Source: Chryseobacterium shigense
Lineage (GTDB): Bacteria; Bacteroidota; Bacteroidia; Flavobacteriales; Weeksellaceae
Length of the DNA stretch: 64,000 nucleotides
Assembly (NCBI RefSeq): GCF_900156575.1
Contig: NZ_FTNY01000003.1
Span: 186,001 to 250,000, forward strand
Reading direction: 5' to 3'
How positions within the stretch are numbered: the stretch's first letter is position 1; every line of letters starts with the position of its first letter. Shown here piece by piece: positions 17,376 to 26,479 of this stretch. The notes under the pieces are model-generated. The model did not search any database and had not been told where the DNA came from. It was given only the letters and a program-made list of their open reading frames with translations. The position numbers and the translations under genes were made by a program.

Positions 17376-18008
17376 TCAGTTTTTAAAATGGTTAAATTTA
17401 TTTATTGCTTCTACTTTATTGCTGACATGCAGTTTTCGGTAGATGTTTCCTACGTGTTTTTTCACAGTGTCGATGCTGATGAATTTTTGATCGGCAATTT
17501 CTTTGTAGAGAAGCCCTTTTGAAAGAAGTTCCAAAATTTCTTTTTCGCGTTCGGTGAGGTCGTCTACCTCTTTGTTTTCCGGAAGTTTTCGTTCAAAATG
17601 GCCTAAAACCCTACGGGCGATGGATAGGCTCATGGGTGCACCTCCATTGTAAACATCCCGTATGGAGGACAGGATCTTGTCCATACTTTCTCCTTTAATG
17701 AGATACCCCATAGCTCCGGCTTTTAAGGAATTGAAAATCTTTTCGTCATCTTCAAAACTGGTACACATGATAAACTGTGTTCCGGGCATTTCTTTTCTGA
17801 GTTTTTCGATGATTTCAATGCCCAGCATATCCTGCAGCTGAATATCCATCATGACTACATCCGGAGAAAGAGCAGAGAGATCCTTAAGCGCATTATTGCC
17901 ATCAAAGAACTGGGCCACGACCTTCATGTCATCCTGATAATTTATGACCTTCTTCAACGCATTGTTGTAGTTCTTCTCGTCTTCTACTATGGCGATGGAA
18001 ATGCTCAT
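17376..18008 (-). CDS. response regulator transcription factor, NarL/FixJ family
   Basis: A 210-residue protein with a receiver domain at the N-terminus: acidic pocket VEDE at 8-11, phosphoacceptor Asp55 in VVMMDIQL, and conserved Thr/Ser and Lys in MCTSF and LIKGES. A LuxR-type helix-turn-helix at about 145-205 carries LTEREKEILELLSKG and IADQKFISIDTVKKHVGNIYRKL. The frame reaches up to a TTG at 18044; ATG 18008 matches the family start. It leads a four-gene operon whose last gene is the cognate kinase. A perfect inverted repeat 46 nt upstream of the start may be its own binding site. Confidence 0.92.
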   Translation of the reverse strand: MSISIAIVEDEKNYNNALKKVINYQDDMKVVAQFFDGNNALKDLSALSPDVVMMDIQLQDMLGIEIIEKLRKEMPGTQFIMCTSFEDDEKIFNSLKAGAMGYLIKGESMDKILSSIRDVYNGGAPMSLSIARRVLGHFERKLPENKEVDDLTEREKEILELLSKGLLYKEIADQKFISIDTVKKHVGNIYRKLHVSNKVEAINKFNHFKN

Positions 18009-18053
18009 TGTTTTTTGTTTAATACAAATTTCGCAAGAAAACAAAGTGGAATC

Positions 18054-18073
18054 AATTACACTTTTGTGTAATT
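18054..18073. promoter_or_regulatory. perfect inverted repeat upstream of response regulator, candidate operator
   Basis: AATTACAC-TTTT-GTGTAATT, perfect 8-base arms and a 4-base spacer. It lies 46-65 nt upstream of the response regulator ATG and 112 nt upstream of the divergent lipoprotein gene at 18185, so it could serve both. It closely resembles the element at 15057-15076. Confidence 0.6.
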
Positions 18074-18184
18074 TTAAGACTTGAGTTCAGGGCTATTGGT
18101 TTGTTTTTTGTTTCTATTAAATTTAGTTAAATTTCTATTACTTTAGAAAAACAATTAGTGCCTTATACATTAAAAAAAAAAATC

Positions 18185-18619
18185 ATGAGAAAAAGCCTTT
18201 TAATAGCTGGTTCAGCTGTAGCATTATTACTAACAAGCTGCAAAAAAAATGAGAGCGGAAACAAAAGTGTCATAAAAATGGACAGTACTGAAACCGTAAT
18301 CACAGATAATAATGGAAAAATTGATTCTTTAACGGAAAGTTCTTCAACGATTGAAGTGAACGGTAAGAAGATGGAAAAAACAGATTTCGTTTATAAAGCC
18401 ACAGACGGAACTCTGGTAAAGGTAATATTCAAAAATGATCCTAAGGAAAATACGGTTGCCATTACCAGCAACAAAAAGACGTTCACCTTACCTAAGACTG
18501 AAACAAAAGACGGCGAAACGATCTATAAGAAAGATGATATGACTGCGAGAGTAAAGGGAGACAGTATTCACCTGGAACAGGGCAACAATGTCATTGAACT
18601 GAAGAGAACTAAAATCTAG
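18185..18619 (+). CDS. small lipoprotein of unknown function
   Basis: A 144-residue protein with a lipoprotein signal (LLLTSC, Cys19) followed by Lys/Asn/Ser-rich sequence and repeated beta-like segments rich in Thr, Lys and Asp. The frame runs up to a GTG at 18158, but ATG 18185 starts the signal peptide. It is divergent from the two-component operon and shares the intergenic region with its inverted repeat. Resembles the short, beta-rich lipoproteins common in Chryseobacterium; no function known to me. Confidence 0.65.
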   Translation: MRKSLLIAGSAVALLLTSCKKNESGNKSVIKMDSTETVITDNNGKIDSLTESSSTIEVNGKKMEKTDFVYKATDGTLVKVIFKNDPKENTVAITSNKKTFTLPKTETKDGETIYKKDDMTARVKGDSIHLEQGNNVIELKRTKI

Positions 18620-18722
18620 TCAGGGTTCCGATTGCCGGATGCTGGTTTCGCGATTTACCATGACTGGTTTTATGTTCAGAATCGCCGGAGTAAATTAAAA
18701 AACACTCACCATTAAACAACAA

Positions 18723-18749
18723 AAAACCATCCAGAATCTGGATGGTTTT
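18723..18749. terminator. terminator after rplQ (bidirectional)
   Basis: Twelve-base perfect stem AAAACCATCCAG / CTGGATGGTTTT with a 3-base loop. It has a T-run in the minus direction (end of the ribosomal operon) and a weaker one in the plus direction. Confidence 0.85.
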
Positions 18750-18770
18750 CTATTTATATCTGAGAATATA

Positions 18771-19295
18771 TTATTCTGCAGTTTTCTCTTCTGTAGAGTC
18801 TGTTGCTTCTGCCTTAGGCTCTTCAACTTTTTCTTCTACTTTAGGAGCATCAGCAACTACAGCTTCTTTTTTAGCTGTTGTAGCTCTTCTACTTCTTCTA
18901 GTAGTCTTTTTCTCTTCAGCATTAGGATTGTAAAGTTCGTTGAAATCAACTAGCTCGATAAGAGCCATATCAGCAGCATCACCTTGTCTGAAACCAGTCT
19001 TGATGATTCTTGTATATCCGCCGTTTCTTTCTGCGATTTTAGGAGCTACTGATCTGAAAAGTTCAGTAACTGCTTCTTTACTTTGAAGATATGAAAAAAC
19101 AATTCTTCTATTGTGTGTAGTATCTTCTTTTGCCTTTGTTAATAGAGGTTCAACATATACTCTTAAAGCTTTAGCTTTAGCTACAGTAGTGTTGATTCTT
19201 TTATGCTCAATTAGAGAACAAGCCATATTAGAAAGTAAAGCACTTCTATGAGAAGCTGTTCTTCCTAAGTGATTGAATTTTTTACCGTGTCTCAT
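18771..19295 (-). CDS. rplQ: 50S ribosomal protein L17
   Basis: A 174-residue protein. The first 120 or so residues are the normal L17 core (start [17 protein letters not shown], and KSALL-type [10 protein letters not shown]). The remaining 50 are an extension: a basic patch [15 protein letters not shown], then a Glu-rich tail. Such C-terminal extensions are common in Bacteroidota. Last gene of the S10-spc-alpha operon, 6 bp after rpoA. Confidence 0.97.
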   Translation of the reverse strand: MRHGKKFNHLGRTASHRSALLSNMACSLIEHKRINTTVAKAKALRVYVEPLLTKAKEDTTHNRRIVFSYLQSKEAVTELFRSVAPKIAERNGGYTRIIKTGFRQGDAADMALIELVDFNELYNPNAEEKKTTRRSRRATTAKKEAVVADAPKVEEKVEEPKAEATDSTEEKTAE

Positions 19296-19301
19296 TATTA
19301 A

Positions 19302-20297
19302 TTATTTATCAGCGTCTAACTTATATTTTGCAACGTCGAAACCGAAGTTAAGACCTTTTGAATGCACTAATTCTTCTAGTTCTGTCAAAGATTTTTTACC
19401 AAAATTTCTGAATTTCATCAAATCAGACTTACTGTAAGAAACAAGTTCACCAAGCGTTTCTACTTCAGCTGCTTTCAGACAGTTAAGGGCTCTTACAGAA
19501 AGATCCATATCTGCTAATTTAGACTTAAGTAGTTGTCTTGTATGAAGCGTCTCTTCGTCATATTGGATAGATGCTTTCACGGCTTCTGTTTCAAGAGTGA
19601 TTCTCTCATCAGAGAATAACATGAAGTGATAAATTAATATCTTAGAAGCTTCTGTTAAAGCATTCTGAGGACTGATAGATCCATCAGTTTCTATATCTAA
19701 TACAAGTTTTTCGTAGTCTGTTTTTTGCTCTACACGATAATTTTCAATGCTGTATTGTACTTTCTTAATTGGCGTGAAAATAGAGTCAATAGCAATAGTA
19801 CCTACTGGTGCATTGTTTGACTTATTCTGATCTGAAGGAACATACCCTCTACCTTTTTCAATATTGAAAGTAATTTCGAAAGTTACATCACTGTTTAGGT
19901 TGCAAATCAAAAGATCTGGGTTTAATACCTCAAATCCGTTGATAGACTTTCCTAAATCACCAGCAGTAATAACCGTTTGACCGGAAACTTTAGCAATTAC
20001 CTGCTCGTTAGCCTGGCCTTCTGCTGAAGCTTTTAATCTTACCTGCTTAAGGTTAAGAATGATTTCGGTAACGTCTTCGATTACTCCTGGAATAGTTGAA
20101 AATTCGTGCTCTACACCTTCTATTTTGATAGATGAAATAGCATATCCTTCCAGAGAAGAAAGCAACACTCTTCTCAAAGCATTACCGATTGTAAGCCCGA
20201 AACCTGGTTCTAATGGTCTGAATTCGAATTGACCTTTAAATTCATCAGAGTTAAGTAAAATTACTTTATCGGGTTTTATGAATTGTAAAATTGCCAT
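19302..20297 (-). CDS. rpoA: DNA-directed RNA polymerase subunit alpha
   Basis: 331 residues, full length. The N-terminal dimerisation and assembly domain (about 1-235) has the conserved [20 protein letters not shown] linker and the C-terminal domain (about 250-325) follow, with [20 protein letters not shown] and the helix-hairpin-helix [12 protein letters not shown], which contacts DNA and activators. It lies between rpsD and rplQ as in the standard alpha operon. Confidence 0.98.
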   Translation of the reverse strand: MAILQFIKPDKVILLNSDEFKGQFEFRPLEPGFGLTIGNALRRVLLSSLEGYAISSIKIEGVEHEFSTIPGVIEDVTEIILNLKQVRLKASAEGQANEQVIAKVSGQTVITAGDLGKSINGFEVLNPDLLICNLNSDVTFEITFNIEKGRGYVPSDQNKSNNAPVGTIAIDSIFTPIKKVQYSIENYRVEQKTDYEKLVLDIETDGSISPQNALTEASKILIYHFMLFSDERITLETEAVKASIQYDEETLHTRQLLKSKLADMDLSVRALNCLKAAEVETLGELVSYSKSDLMKFRNFGKKSLTELEELVHSKGLNFGFDVAKYKLDADK

Positions 20298-20330
20298 ATT
20301 ATTGGGTTGAGCAAAAATTTGATTAAAAAA

Positions 20331-20939
20331 TTATTTAGAGTAAAGTTCGACGATAAGCTGTTCCTTGATGTCCTCCGGAATCTGGATTCTTTCAGGAGCA
20401 GAAACGAAAGTACCTTCTTTCTTCTCATCGTTGAATTGTAACCACTCATAATTAGCTTTAGAAGCTAATGAATCAGTAACAACCTCAAGAGATTTAGATT
20501 TCTCTCTTACAGCGATCACATCACCTGCTTTTACTAAATAAGAAGGAATGTTAAGGATCTCACCATTCACTGTAATGTGTCTGTGAGAAGTTAACTGTCT
20601 AGCAGCAGATCTGGTTTTAGCAAACCCTAATCTGTAGACTACGTTATCCAATCTTGATTCACAAAGCTGTAATAGAACTTCACCTGTTACACCTTTACTT
20701 CTGTGTGCTTTTTCGAATAAATTTGCAAACTGTCTTTCTAAAATACCGTAAGTATATTTAGCTTTTTGCTTTTCAGCTAACTGAACTGCATATTCAGATT
20801 TTTTAGCACCTCTTCTTTTGTTAGGACCATGTTGTCCTGGCGGTTGGTTTTTTCTTCTTTCGAAGTTTTTGTCATCTCCGTAGATTGCAGCACCAAACTT
20901 TCTAGCAATCTTAGTTTTAGGTCCAATATATCTTGCCAT
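20331..20939 (-). CDS. rpsD: 30S ribosomal protein S4
   Basis: 202 residues. The N-terminal part lacks the Cys zinc knuckle (zinc-free form), and the S4 RNA-binding domain sits at about 92-155 ([31 protein letters not shown]). S4 is a primary 16S rRNA binder and assembly initiator. It lies between rpsK and rpoA. Confidence 0.97.
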   Translation of the reverse strand: MARYIGPKTKIARKFGAAIYGDDKNFERRKNQPPGQHGPNKRRGAKKSEYAVQLAEKQKAKYTYGILERQFANLFEKAHRSKGVTGEVLLQLCESRLDNVVYRLGFAKTRSAARQLTSHRHITVNGEILNIPSYLVKAGDVIAVREKSKSLEVVTDSLASKANYEWLQFNDEKKEGTFVSAPERIQIPEDIKEQLIVELYSK

Positions 20940-20958
20940 AATGGGTAAATTCTAAAAA

Positions 20959-21348
20959 TTAAACTCTTCTTCTTTTCGGTGGTCTACATCCATTGTGTGG
21001 CATAGGAGTAACGTCAATAATTTCGCTAACTTCAATACCTGAATTGTGGATTGTTCTGATCGCAGATTCTCTACCTGCACCAGGACCTTTCACGTACACC
21101 TTTACTCTTCTTAATCCAGCTTCGTGAGCAACATTAGAGCAATTTTCAGCTGCCATTTGAGCAGCAAATGGAGTATTCTTTTTAGAACCTCTGAAACCCA
21201 TTTTACCGGCAGATGCCCAAGAGATAACTTCTCCGCTTTTATTTGTTAAAGAAATGATGATGTTATTGAAAGAAGCTTGAATATGTGCCTCACCAATAGC
21301 TTCAACTTTTACTTTTCTTTTTTTAACTACTTTACTTTGTTTTGCCAT
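20959..21348 (-). CDS. rpsK: 30S ribosomal protein S11
   Basis: 129 residues, usual length. Typical segments are [32 protein letters not shown] and the C-terminal [16 protein letters not shown]. It forms part of the 30S platform near the E site. Gene order rpsM-rpsK-rpsD-rpoA is standard. Confidence 0.98.
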   Translation of the reverse strand: MAKQSKVVKKRKVKVEAIGEAHIQASFNNIIISLTNKSGEVISWASAGKMGFRGSKKNTPFAAQMAAENCSNVAHEAGLRRVKVYVKGPGAGRESAIRTIHNSGIEVSEIIDVTPMPHNGCRPPKRRRV

Positions 21349-21360
21349 AATTCCTAACGA

Positions 21361-21738
21361 TTATTTACTTGCCTTTTTCTTGTTAGCAACTGTTTTTCTC
21401 TTTCCTTTTCGGGTTCTAGAGTTGTTTTTCGTTCTCTGGCCTCTTAAAGGTAATCCTAGTCTGTGACGTATTCCTCGTTGGCATCCTATGTCCATCAATC
21501 TCTTGATGTTCAATTGCACTTCAGATCTTAATTCTCCTTCTACTTTTACGTTTTCAGAGATATAGGTTCTGATTGCAGCCAATTCATCGTCATTCCATTC
21601 GTTGACTTTCTTGTCTTCGCTGATACCGGCAGCTTTAAGGATTTCAGAAGAAGTACTTCTTCCAACTCCGTAGATGTAAGTTAAACCGATAACACCTCTT
21701 TTGTTTTTTGGTAAATCAATACCTGCAATTCTCGCCAT
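21361..21738 (-). CDS. rpsM: 30S ribosomal protein S13
   Basis: 125 residues. The start is [26 protein letters not shown], with the helix-hairpin-helix and the conserved [22 protein letters not shown] near the end, and a basic tail. It sits in the 30S head and contacts the 50S subunit and P-site tRNA. Located 9 bp after rpmJ. Confidence 0.98.
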   Translation of the reverse strand: MARIAGIDLPKNKRGVIGLTYIYGVGRSTSSEILKAAGISEDKKVNEWNDDELAAIRTYISENVKVEGELRSEVQLNIKRLMDIGCQRGIRHRLGLPLRGQRTKNNSRTRKGKRKTVANKKKASK

Positions 21739-21747
21739 AATTTAATG

Positions 21748-21864
21748 TTAGCCTTGTCTTTGTTTAAATTTTGGGTTCTTCTTGTTGATTACGAACAGCA
21801 CACCTTTTCTGCGTACAATTTTGCAATCAGCGCTTCTTTTTTTAATTGATGCTCTAACTTTCAT
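21748..21864 (-). CDS. rpmJ: 50S ribosomal protein L36 (zinc-free form)
   Basis: A 38-residue gene starting at ATG 21864 and ending in TAA at 21748-21750. Sequence begins [20 protein letters not shown] and ends in NPKFKQRQG. Only one Cys (position 14) of the usual zinc ligands remains: positions 11 and 27 are Ser and Asn, so this is the C-minus, zinc-free paralogue. Lies between infA and rpsM as expected. Confidence 0.95.
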   Translation of the reverse strand: MKVRASIKKRSADCKIVRRKGVLFVINKKNPKFKQRQG

Positions 21865-21926
21865 TTTGATAGTATTTATTTTTCAACAAGAGCCAAACGG
21901 AACATACATTCCATTTGGCGTTTGTT

Positions 21927-22142
21927 TTAATATCTAAATGTGATCCTCCCTTTTGTTAAATCATAGGGAGACATTTCTAGTTTTACCTTGTCTCCAGGTA
22001 AAAGTTTAATATAATGCATTCTCATTTTACCGGAAATATGAGCGATAAGTATATGCCCATTCTCCAGCTCTACACGGAACTGGGCGTTCGAAAGTGCTTC
22101 CGTAATAACGCCGTCTTGTTCAATATGTTTTTGTTTTGCCAT
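21927..22142 (-). CDS. infA: translation initiation factor IF-1
   Basis: 71 residues, an S1-like OB fold. Seen: [42 protein letters not shown] and the ending RITFRY. It binds the A site of the 30S subunit during initiation. It follows secY after 3 bp; adk and map, found between them in many bacteria, are absent. Confidence 0.98.
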   Translation of the reverse strand: MAKQKHIEQDGVITEALSNAQFRVELENGHILIAHISGKMRMHYIKLLPGDKVKLEMSPYDLTKGRITFRY

Positions 22143-22145
22143 AAA

Positions 22146-23525
22146 TTAATATCCAGTCGTTCTTGACAATTTAGACTGCATTAAGCCATCATAGTGATGA
22201 TTCAGCAGATATGTATTAATCTGTTGAACGGTATCTAAAATAACTCCAACCATAATCAATAATGATGTTCCCCCGAAAAATAGGGCAAACGCATCTGTCT
22301 GAACAAAGCTTCCATGCACTATTGCTGGAAGGACTGCAAAGATAGATAAAAATATTGCACCTGGCAAGGTTATTTTTGATAAAATATCATCTAAATAATC
22401 AGCTGTCTCTTTACCGGGTCTTACTTTCGGTACTAAACCTCCATTTCTCTTCAAATCATCAGCCATTTGGTTTACCGGAATTGTAATTGCAGTATAGAAA
22501 AATGAGAATATAATAATTAATAGCGCGAACAATACGTTGTACTGCCAGCTAAAAACATTCTTGAAACCTGCAAGAAAAGTATTGGACTCATCGAATTTTG
22601 TCAATAATCCTGGTACGAACATCAATGCCTGCGCAAAGATAATCGGCATTACACCAGCAGCATTCACTTTCAATGGGATCCATTGTCTTGCTCCCTGCAT
22701 AAGATTTCTGTTTACACCTCCTCTTGCTTGAGCTCTGCTTACATACTGAATCGGAATTTTTCTCACTGCGACGGATAATACCACCGCTAAGAGAACTACC
22801 AGCATCCAGAATATTACTTCAATAAGGATCATGATAGATCCCATTCCTCCTTTTCCGTTCTGCACGGCCATTTCCTGTACGAATGCTTCCGGTAATCTTG
22901 ACAGGATCCCCACCATAATAAGGATGGAAATACCGTTTCCGATACCTTTGTCGGTGATTTTCTCACCTAACCACATTGCGAACACTGAACCAGCCACCAA
23001 GATAACTATACTTGGTAACCAGAACATGATGGAATTCGGCTCTACATAATATGCAGACTGGAACTGAGCATACGGTAAGAATAATTGAGTAATAGAAGTT
23101 AAATAAGAAGGGGCCTGTACAAGACACACTCCGATCGTTAACCATCTAGTAATTTGATTCAATGTATTTCTACCTGACTCTCCATCCTTCTGAAGTTTCT
23201 GAAGATAAGGAATAGCCATTCCCATCAACTGAACAATAATAGAAGCAGAAATATAAGGCATGATACCCAACGCCATTACGGAAGCGTGGCTGAAAGCTCC
23301 CCCCGTAAACGACGAAAGCAAGCCAAGGAGACCTGCTCCTTGCTTGTTACCGCCTTGATTTTTATAATGCTCTAAGAGATCTCCCACCTCTGCAAGGTTA
23401 ATTGCAGGAAGCGAGATATAAGATGCGAATCTATACACAAGGATAATACCTAACGTAAAGAGAATTTTATCTCTTAACTCCTTTAGGCTCCATATATTTT
23501 TAAGTGTTTGTATAAATTCTTTCAT
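22146..23525 (-). CDS. secY: protein translocase subunit SecY
   Basis: 459 residues with about ten membrane helices, the channel-forming subunit of the Sec translocon in the inner membrane. Seen: GIMPYISASIIVQLMG (plug/pore region), GIGNGISILIMVGILSRLP and the cytosolic loop KRNGGLVPKVRPGKETADYL. Length is usual. It lies in the spc section between rplO and infA. Confidence 0.98.
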   Translation of the reverse strand: MKEFIQTLKNIWSLKELRDKILFTLGIILVYRFASYISLPAINLAEVGDLLEHYKNQGGNKQGAGLLGLLSSFTGGAFSHASVMALGIMPYISASIIVQLMGMAIPYLQKLQKDGESGRNTLNQITRWLTIGVCLVQAPSYLTSITQLFLPYAQFQSAYYVEPNSIMFWLPSIVILVAGSVFAMWLGEKITDKGIGNGISILIMVGILSRLPEAFVQEMAVQNGKGGMGSIMILIEVIFWMLVVLLAVVLSVAVRKIPIQYVSRAQARGGVNRNLMQGARQWIPLKVNAAGVMPIIFAQALMFVPGLLTKFDESNTFLAGFKNVFSWQYNVLFALLIIIFSFFYTAITIPVNQMADDLKRNGGLVPKVRPGKETADYLDDILSKITLPGAIFLSIFAVLPAIVHGSFVQTDAFALFFGGTSLLIMVGVILDTVQQINTYLLNHHYDGLMQSKLSRTTGY

Positions 23526-23534
23526 TAGTAAGTA

Positions 23535-23984
23535 TTATAAGGTAATTGCTTTTCCACCTGCTTTAGCAATAAGCTCTTCAGCAGATTTAGTGAACTTGTC
23601 AGCAGAGATTGAAACCGCTGATTTCAATTCTCCTCTACCCATAATTTTCACTAATTCGTTTTTAGAAACGATCCCGTTTTCTACTAAAACTTCTTTCGTG
23701 ATTTCTCCAGTGATGGATTTGTTCTCGATTAAAGTTTGAATAGTATCAAGATTAACGCCTCTAAACTCTTTTCTGTTTACGTTTTTGAATCCGAATTTAG
23801 GTAATCTTCTTTGTAAAGGCATCTGTCCACCTTCGAAACCGATTTTCTGAGAATAACCAGCTCTAGCTTTCTGACCTTTATGTCCTTTCGTAGAAGTACC
23901 TCCTTTTCCTGTACCCTGTCCTCTACCAATTCTTTTAGAGTTGTGAGTTGCACCTGCAGCAGGTCTTATGTTGTTTAAATTCAT
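23535..23984 (-). CDS. rplO: 50S ribosomal protein L15
   Basis: 149 residues starting at ATG 23984 (MNLNNIRPAAGATHNSKR). A longer frame to a TTG at 24020 is rejected. The Gly-rich N-terminal tail (RIGRGQGTGKGGTSTKGHKG) and the conserved GFEGGQMPLQRRLPK segment are present. Lies between rpmD and secY. Confidence 0.97.
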   Translation of the reverse strand: MNLNNIRPAAGATHNSKRIGRGQGTGKGGTSTKGHKGQKARAGYSQKIGFEGGQMPLQRRLPKFGFKNVNRKEFRGVNLDTIQTLIENKSITGEITKEVLVENGIVSKNELVKIMGRGELKSAVSISADKFTKSAEELIAKAGGKAITL

Positions 23985-24003
23985 CTTAATTTTTGTTTTA
24001 AAA

Positions 24004-24180
24004 TTATTTTTGAACTTCAAGTAAATGACTAACTGCAGCTATCATTCCTAAAATAGAAGGCGTAGCTTCGTGTTCTACAACTTGGTGAAGTTTCTTAAAT
24101 CCTAATGCTTCAAGCGTTCTCTTTTGGGTTTTTGTTCTTCCAATAGCGCTTCTTACTTGCTTTACTTTGATTGTTGCCAT
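24004..24180 (-). CDS. rpmD: 50S ribosomal protein L30
   Basis: A 58-residue gene, ATG at 24180 and TAA at 24004-24006. Typical sequence: MATIKVKQVRSAIGRTKTQK, then TLEALGFKKLHQVVEHEATP. It lies at the expected place between rpsE (10 bp upstream) and rplO. Confidence 0.96.
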   Translation of the reverse strand: MATIKVKQVRSAIGRTKTQKRTLEALGFKKLHQVVEHEATPSILGMIAAVSHLLEVQK

Positions 24181-24190
24181 TGTTCTAATA

Positions 24191-24712
24191 TTAACCGTTA
24201 AACACTTTACTTAGAGAAACTCCTCTCATTCTAGCGATCTCTTCAGGTCTTCTGATATCCAATAACGCTTTGAAAGTAGCTTTCACCACGTTGTGAGGGT
24301 TAGAAGATCCTTTAGATTTTGAAAGGATATCGTGAATACCAGCAGACTCTAATACCGCTCTTACCGCACCACCGGCGATAAGTCCTGTACCGTGAGAAGC
24401 AGGTCTCATAAAGATATCTGCACCACCGTATCTAGCAGTCGTCTGGTGAGGGATCGTGTGGTTCATTACCGGAACTTTCACAAGGTTTTTCTTAGCATCT
24501 TCAACTGCTTTAGCAATTGCAGAAGCAACTTCCTTAGATTTTCCTAAACCATGACCGATGATTCCATCTTCATTACCTACTACAACAATAGCAGAAAATC
24601 CGAAAGCTCTACCTCCTTTGGTTACTTTTGTTACTCTGTTAACAGCTACGAGACGATCTTTTAATTCTAATCCTCCCGGTTTTACTCTTTCTATATTATC
24701 TAGTCCTAACAT
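24191..24712 (-). CDS. rpsE: 30S ribosomal protein S5
   Basis: 173 residues. Double-stranded RNA-binding-like N-terminal domain with [27 protein letters not shown], then the [10 protein letters not shown] segment and a C-terminal domain with [19 protein letters not shown]5 affects decoding accuracy. Standard position between rplR and rpmD. Confidence 0.98.
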   Translation of the reverse strand: MLGLDNIERVKPGGLELKDRLVAVNRVTKVTKGGRAFGFSAIVVVGNEDGIIGHGLGKSKEVASAIAKAVEDAKKNLVKVPVMNHTIPHQTTARYGGADIFMRPASHGTGLIAGGAVRAVLESAGIHDILSKSKGSSNPHNVVKATFKALLDIRRPEEIARMRGVSLSKVFNG

Positions 24713-24731
24713 ATTTCCGAAATTTTAATGA

Positions 24732-25085
24732 TTAGAATTTAAGTCCTCCTTCTCTCGCCCCATCAGCTAGAGCTTTCACTCTTCCGTGGTATACGAATCC
24801 GTTTCTGTCAAATACAATCTTTTCAATTCCTGCAGCGATAGCTTTGGCAGCGATAGCTTTACCAACAGCAGCAGAAATTTCAGTCTTAGTACCATTAGCG
24901 TCTACTCCTTTCTCTCTAGAAGAAGCAGCGGCTAAAGTTGTACCATTTTTATCGTCGATTAACTGAGCGTAAATTTCCTTATTACTTTTATATACAGATA
25001 ATCTTGGCAATTCAGAAGATCCAGAGATTTTTCCTCTTACTCTTCTTTTGATTCTTATTCTTTTTTCTAATTTACTTAATGCCAT
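24732..25085 (-). CDS. rplR: 50S ribosomal protein L18
   Basis: 117 residues. Basic N-terminus ([18 protein letters not shown]) and conserved [18 protein letters not shown]; the ending [10 protein letters not shown] is typical. It binds 5S rRNA together with L5. Between rplF and rpsE. Confidence 0.98.
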   Translation of the reverse strand: MALSKLEKRIRIKRRVRGKISGSSELPRLSVYKSNKEIYAQLIDDKNGTTLAAASSREKGVDANGTKTEISAAVGKAIAAKAIAAGIEKIVFDRNGFVYHGRVKALADGAREGGLKF

Positions 25086-25100
25086 AATACTTATAATTTA

Positions 25101-25646
25101 TTAAGCAGATTTACCAGCTTTACGTCTAACAATTTCTCCAAGGAATCTTACACCTTTTCCTTTGTAAGGCTCAGGCTTTCTGAAAGAACGGATCTTTGCA
25201 GCTACCATTCCTAGAAGTTGATTGTCATGAGACGCTAAAGTAATAATTGGGTTTTTACCTTTTTCAGTCAATGTATCTACTTTTACTTCGTTTGGAAGTT
25301 CCAATACGATACCGTGAGAGAATCCTAAAGCTAACTCAAGTTTTTGACCTGTGTGTGAAGCTCTATATCCTACCCCTACTAGTTCTAGTTTCTTTTCGAA
25401 ACCTTTTTCAACACCAACAATCATGTTGTTGATCAACGCTCTGTATAAACCGTGAAGCGCTTTGTGTTGCTTAGAATCAGATGGTCTGTTTACATTAAGC
25501 TCGCCATCTTTTTGTTCTAAAGTAATTCCTGCTGTAAGCTCCTGAGAAAGTTCTCCTTTAGGACCTTTTACCGTTACAACACCGTTATTTTCAGTGACTG
25601 TAATTCCAGCTGGAATTGTTATAATTGCTTTACCAATTCTTGACAT
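25101..25646 (-). CDS. rplF: 50S ribosomal protein L6
   Basis: 181 residues with the two L6 repeats (about 1-80 and 85-165). The conserved C-terminal KIRSFRKPEPYKGKGVRF precedes the end of the protein. Located near the factor-binding site of the large subunit. Between rpsH and rplR. Confidence 0.98.
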   Translation of the reverse strand: MSRIGKAIITIPAGITVTENNGVVTVKGPKGELSQELTAGITLEQKDGELNVNRPSDSKQHKALHGLYRALINNMIVGVEKGFEKKLELVGVGYRASHTGQKLELALGFSHGIVLELPNEVKVDTLTEKGKNPIITLASHDNQLLGMVAAKIRSFRKPEPYKGKGVRFLGEIVRRKAGKSA

Positions 25647-25663
25647 TTTCCTCTGATTAAAAA

Positions 25664-26062
25664 TTAATAAACATAGCAGATTACTTCACCGCCTACTTTT
25701 TCTTCTCTAGCCTTCTTGTCAGTCATTACTCCTTTAGAAGTAGAGATAACAGCTATACCCAAACCGTTCAGTACTCTTGGAAGTTCTGTAGAACCTTTGT
25801 ACTGTCTTAAACCTGGTCTAGAAGCTCTTTGAATAGACTTGATAGCCGGTTTGTTAGTTTGCTTGTCATACTTTAAAGCGATTTTGATCGTTCCTTGAAC
25901 AGCGCTATCTTCAAACTTAAAGTTTAAGATATACCCTTGATCAAATAAGATCTTAGTAATCTCCTTTTTGATTTTCGATGCAGGAATTTCCACCACTTTG
26001 TGGCCTGCGCTTTGTGCGTTCCTTACTCTTGTTAGGAAATCTGAAATTGGATCTGTTACCAT
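25664..26062 (-). CDS. rpsH: 30S ribosomal protein S8
   Basis: 132 residues. Typical start MVTDPISDFLTRVRNAQ and C-terminal GIAVISTSKGVMTDKKAREE. S8 binds 16S rRNA centrally and in E. coli represses the spc operon. Here a 144-bp gap with an inverted repeat separates it from rpsN, unlike the tight spacing elsewhere in the operon. Confidence 0.98.
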   Translation of the reverse strand: MVTDPISDFLTRVRNAQSAGHKVVEIPASKIKKEITKILFDQGYILNFKFEDSAVQGTIKIALKYDKQTNKPAIKSIQRASRPGLRQYKGSTELPRVLNGLGIAVISTSKGVMTDKKAREEKVGGEVICYVY

Positions 26063-26119
26063 TTTTCTTTTTTAAATTATTGGTTAAAGACAATCAGTAT
26101 TGAAGGGACTTGAAGATCA

Positions 26120-26156
26120 AAATATCAGACTTCAGAAAAACTTGGGTCTGATATTT
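26120..26156 (-). repeat. inverted repeat within the ribosomal operon (rpsN-rpsH gap)
   Basis: Perfect 11-base arms AAATATCAGAC / GTCTGATATTT separated by 15 bases. In the transcript direction it is followed by only a short T-run. It may be a weak terminator, attenuator or RNA-processing or protein-binding hairpin between rpsN and rpsH. Confidence 0.6.
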
Positions 26157-26206
26157 TTATTCTCTAGTATCCAGACAACTTAATTGTCCCGATTAATTAG
26201 TAATTA

Positions 26207-26476
26207 TTACCAACTAGCTTTTTTCACTCCCGGGATAAGACCGTTGTTGGCCATTTCACGGAACGTTACTCTAGAAAGACCGAAAGTTCTCATGTACCCT
26301 CTTGGTCTACCTGTTAGTTTACATCTGTTGTGTAATCTTACAGGAGAAGCATTTTTAGGTAATTTCTGAAGACCTTCATAGTCACCAGCTTCTTTTAAAG
26401 CTTTTCTTTTGTCAGCGTATTTAGCAACTAGTGCTTCTCTTTTGCGCTCACGCGCTTTCATTGATTCTTTAGCCAT
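26207..26476 (-). CDS. rpsN: 30S ribosomal protein S14 (zinc-free form)
   Basis: 89 residues, the long form without CxxC zinc ligands. Seen: [21 protein letters not shown] and the conserved [19 protein letters not shown]. Located in the 30S head. It follows rplE after 3 bp and precedes a 144-bp gap with an inverted repeat. Confidence 0.97.
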   Translation of the reverse strand: MAKESMKARERKREALVAKYADKRKALKEAGDYEGLQKLPKNASPVRLHNRCKLTGRPRGYMRTFGLSRVTFREMANNGLIPGVKKASW

Positions 26477-26479
26477 TTC

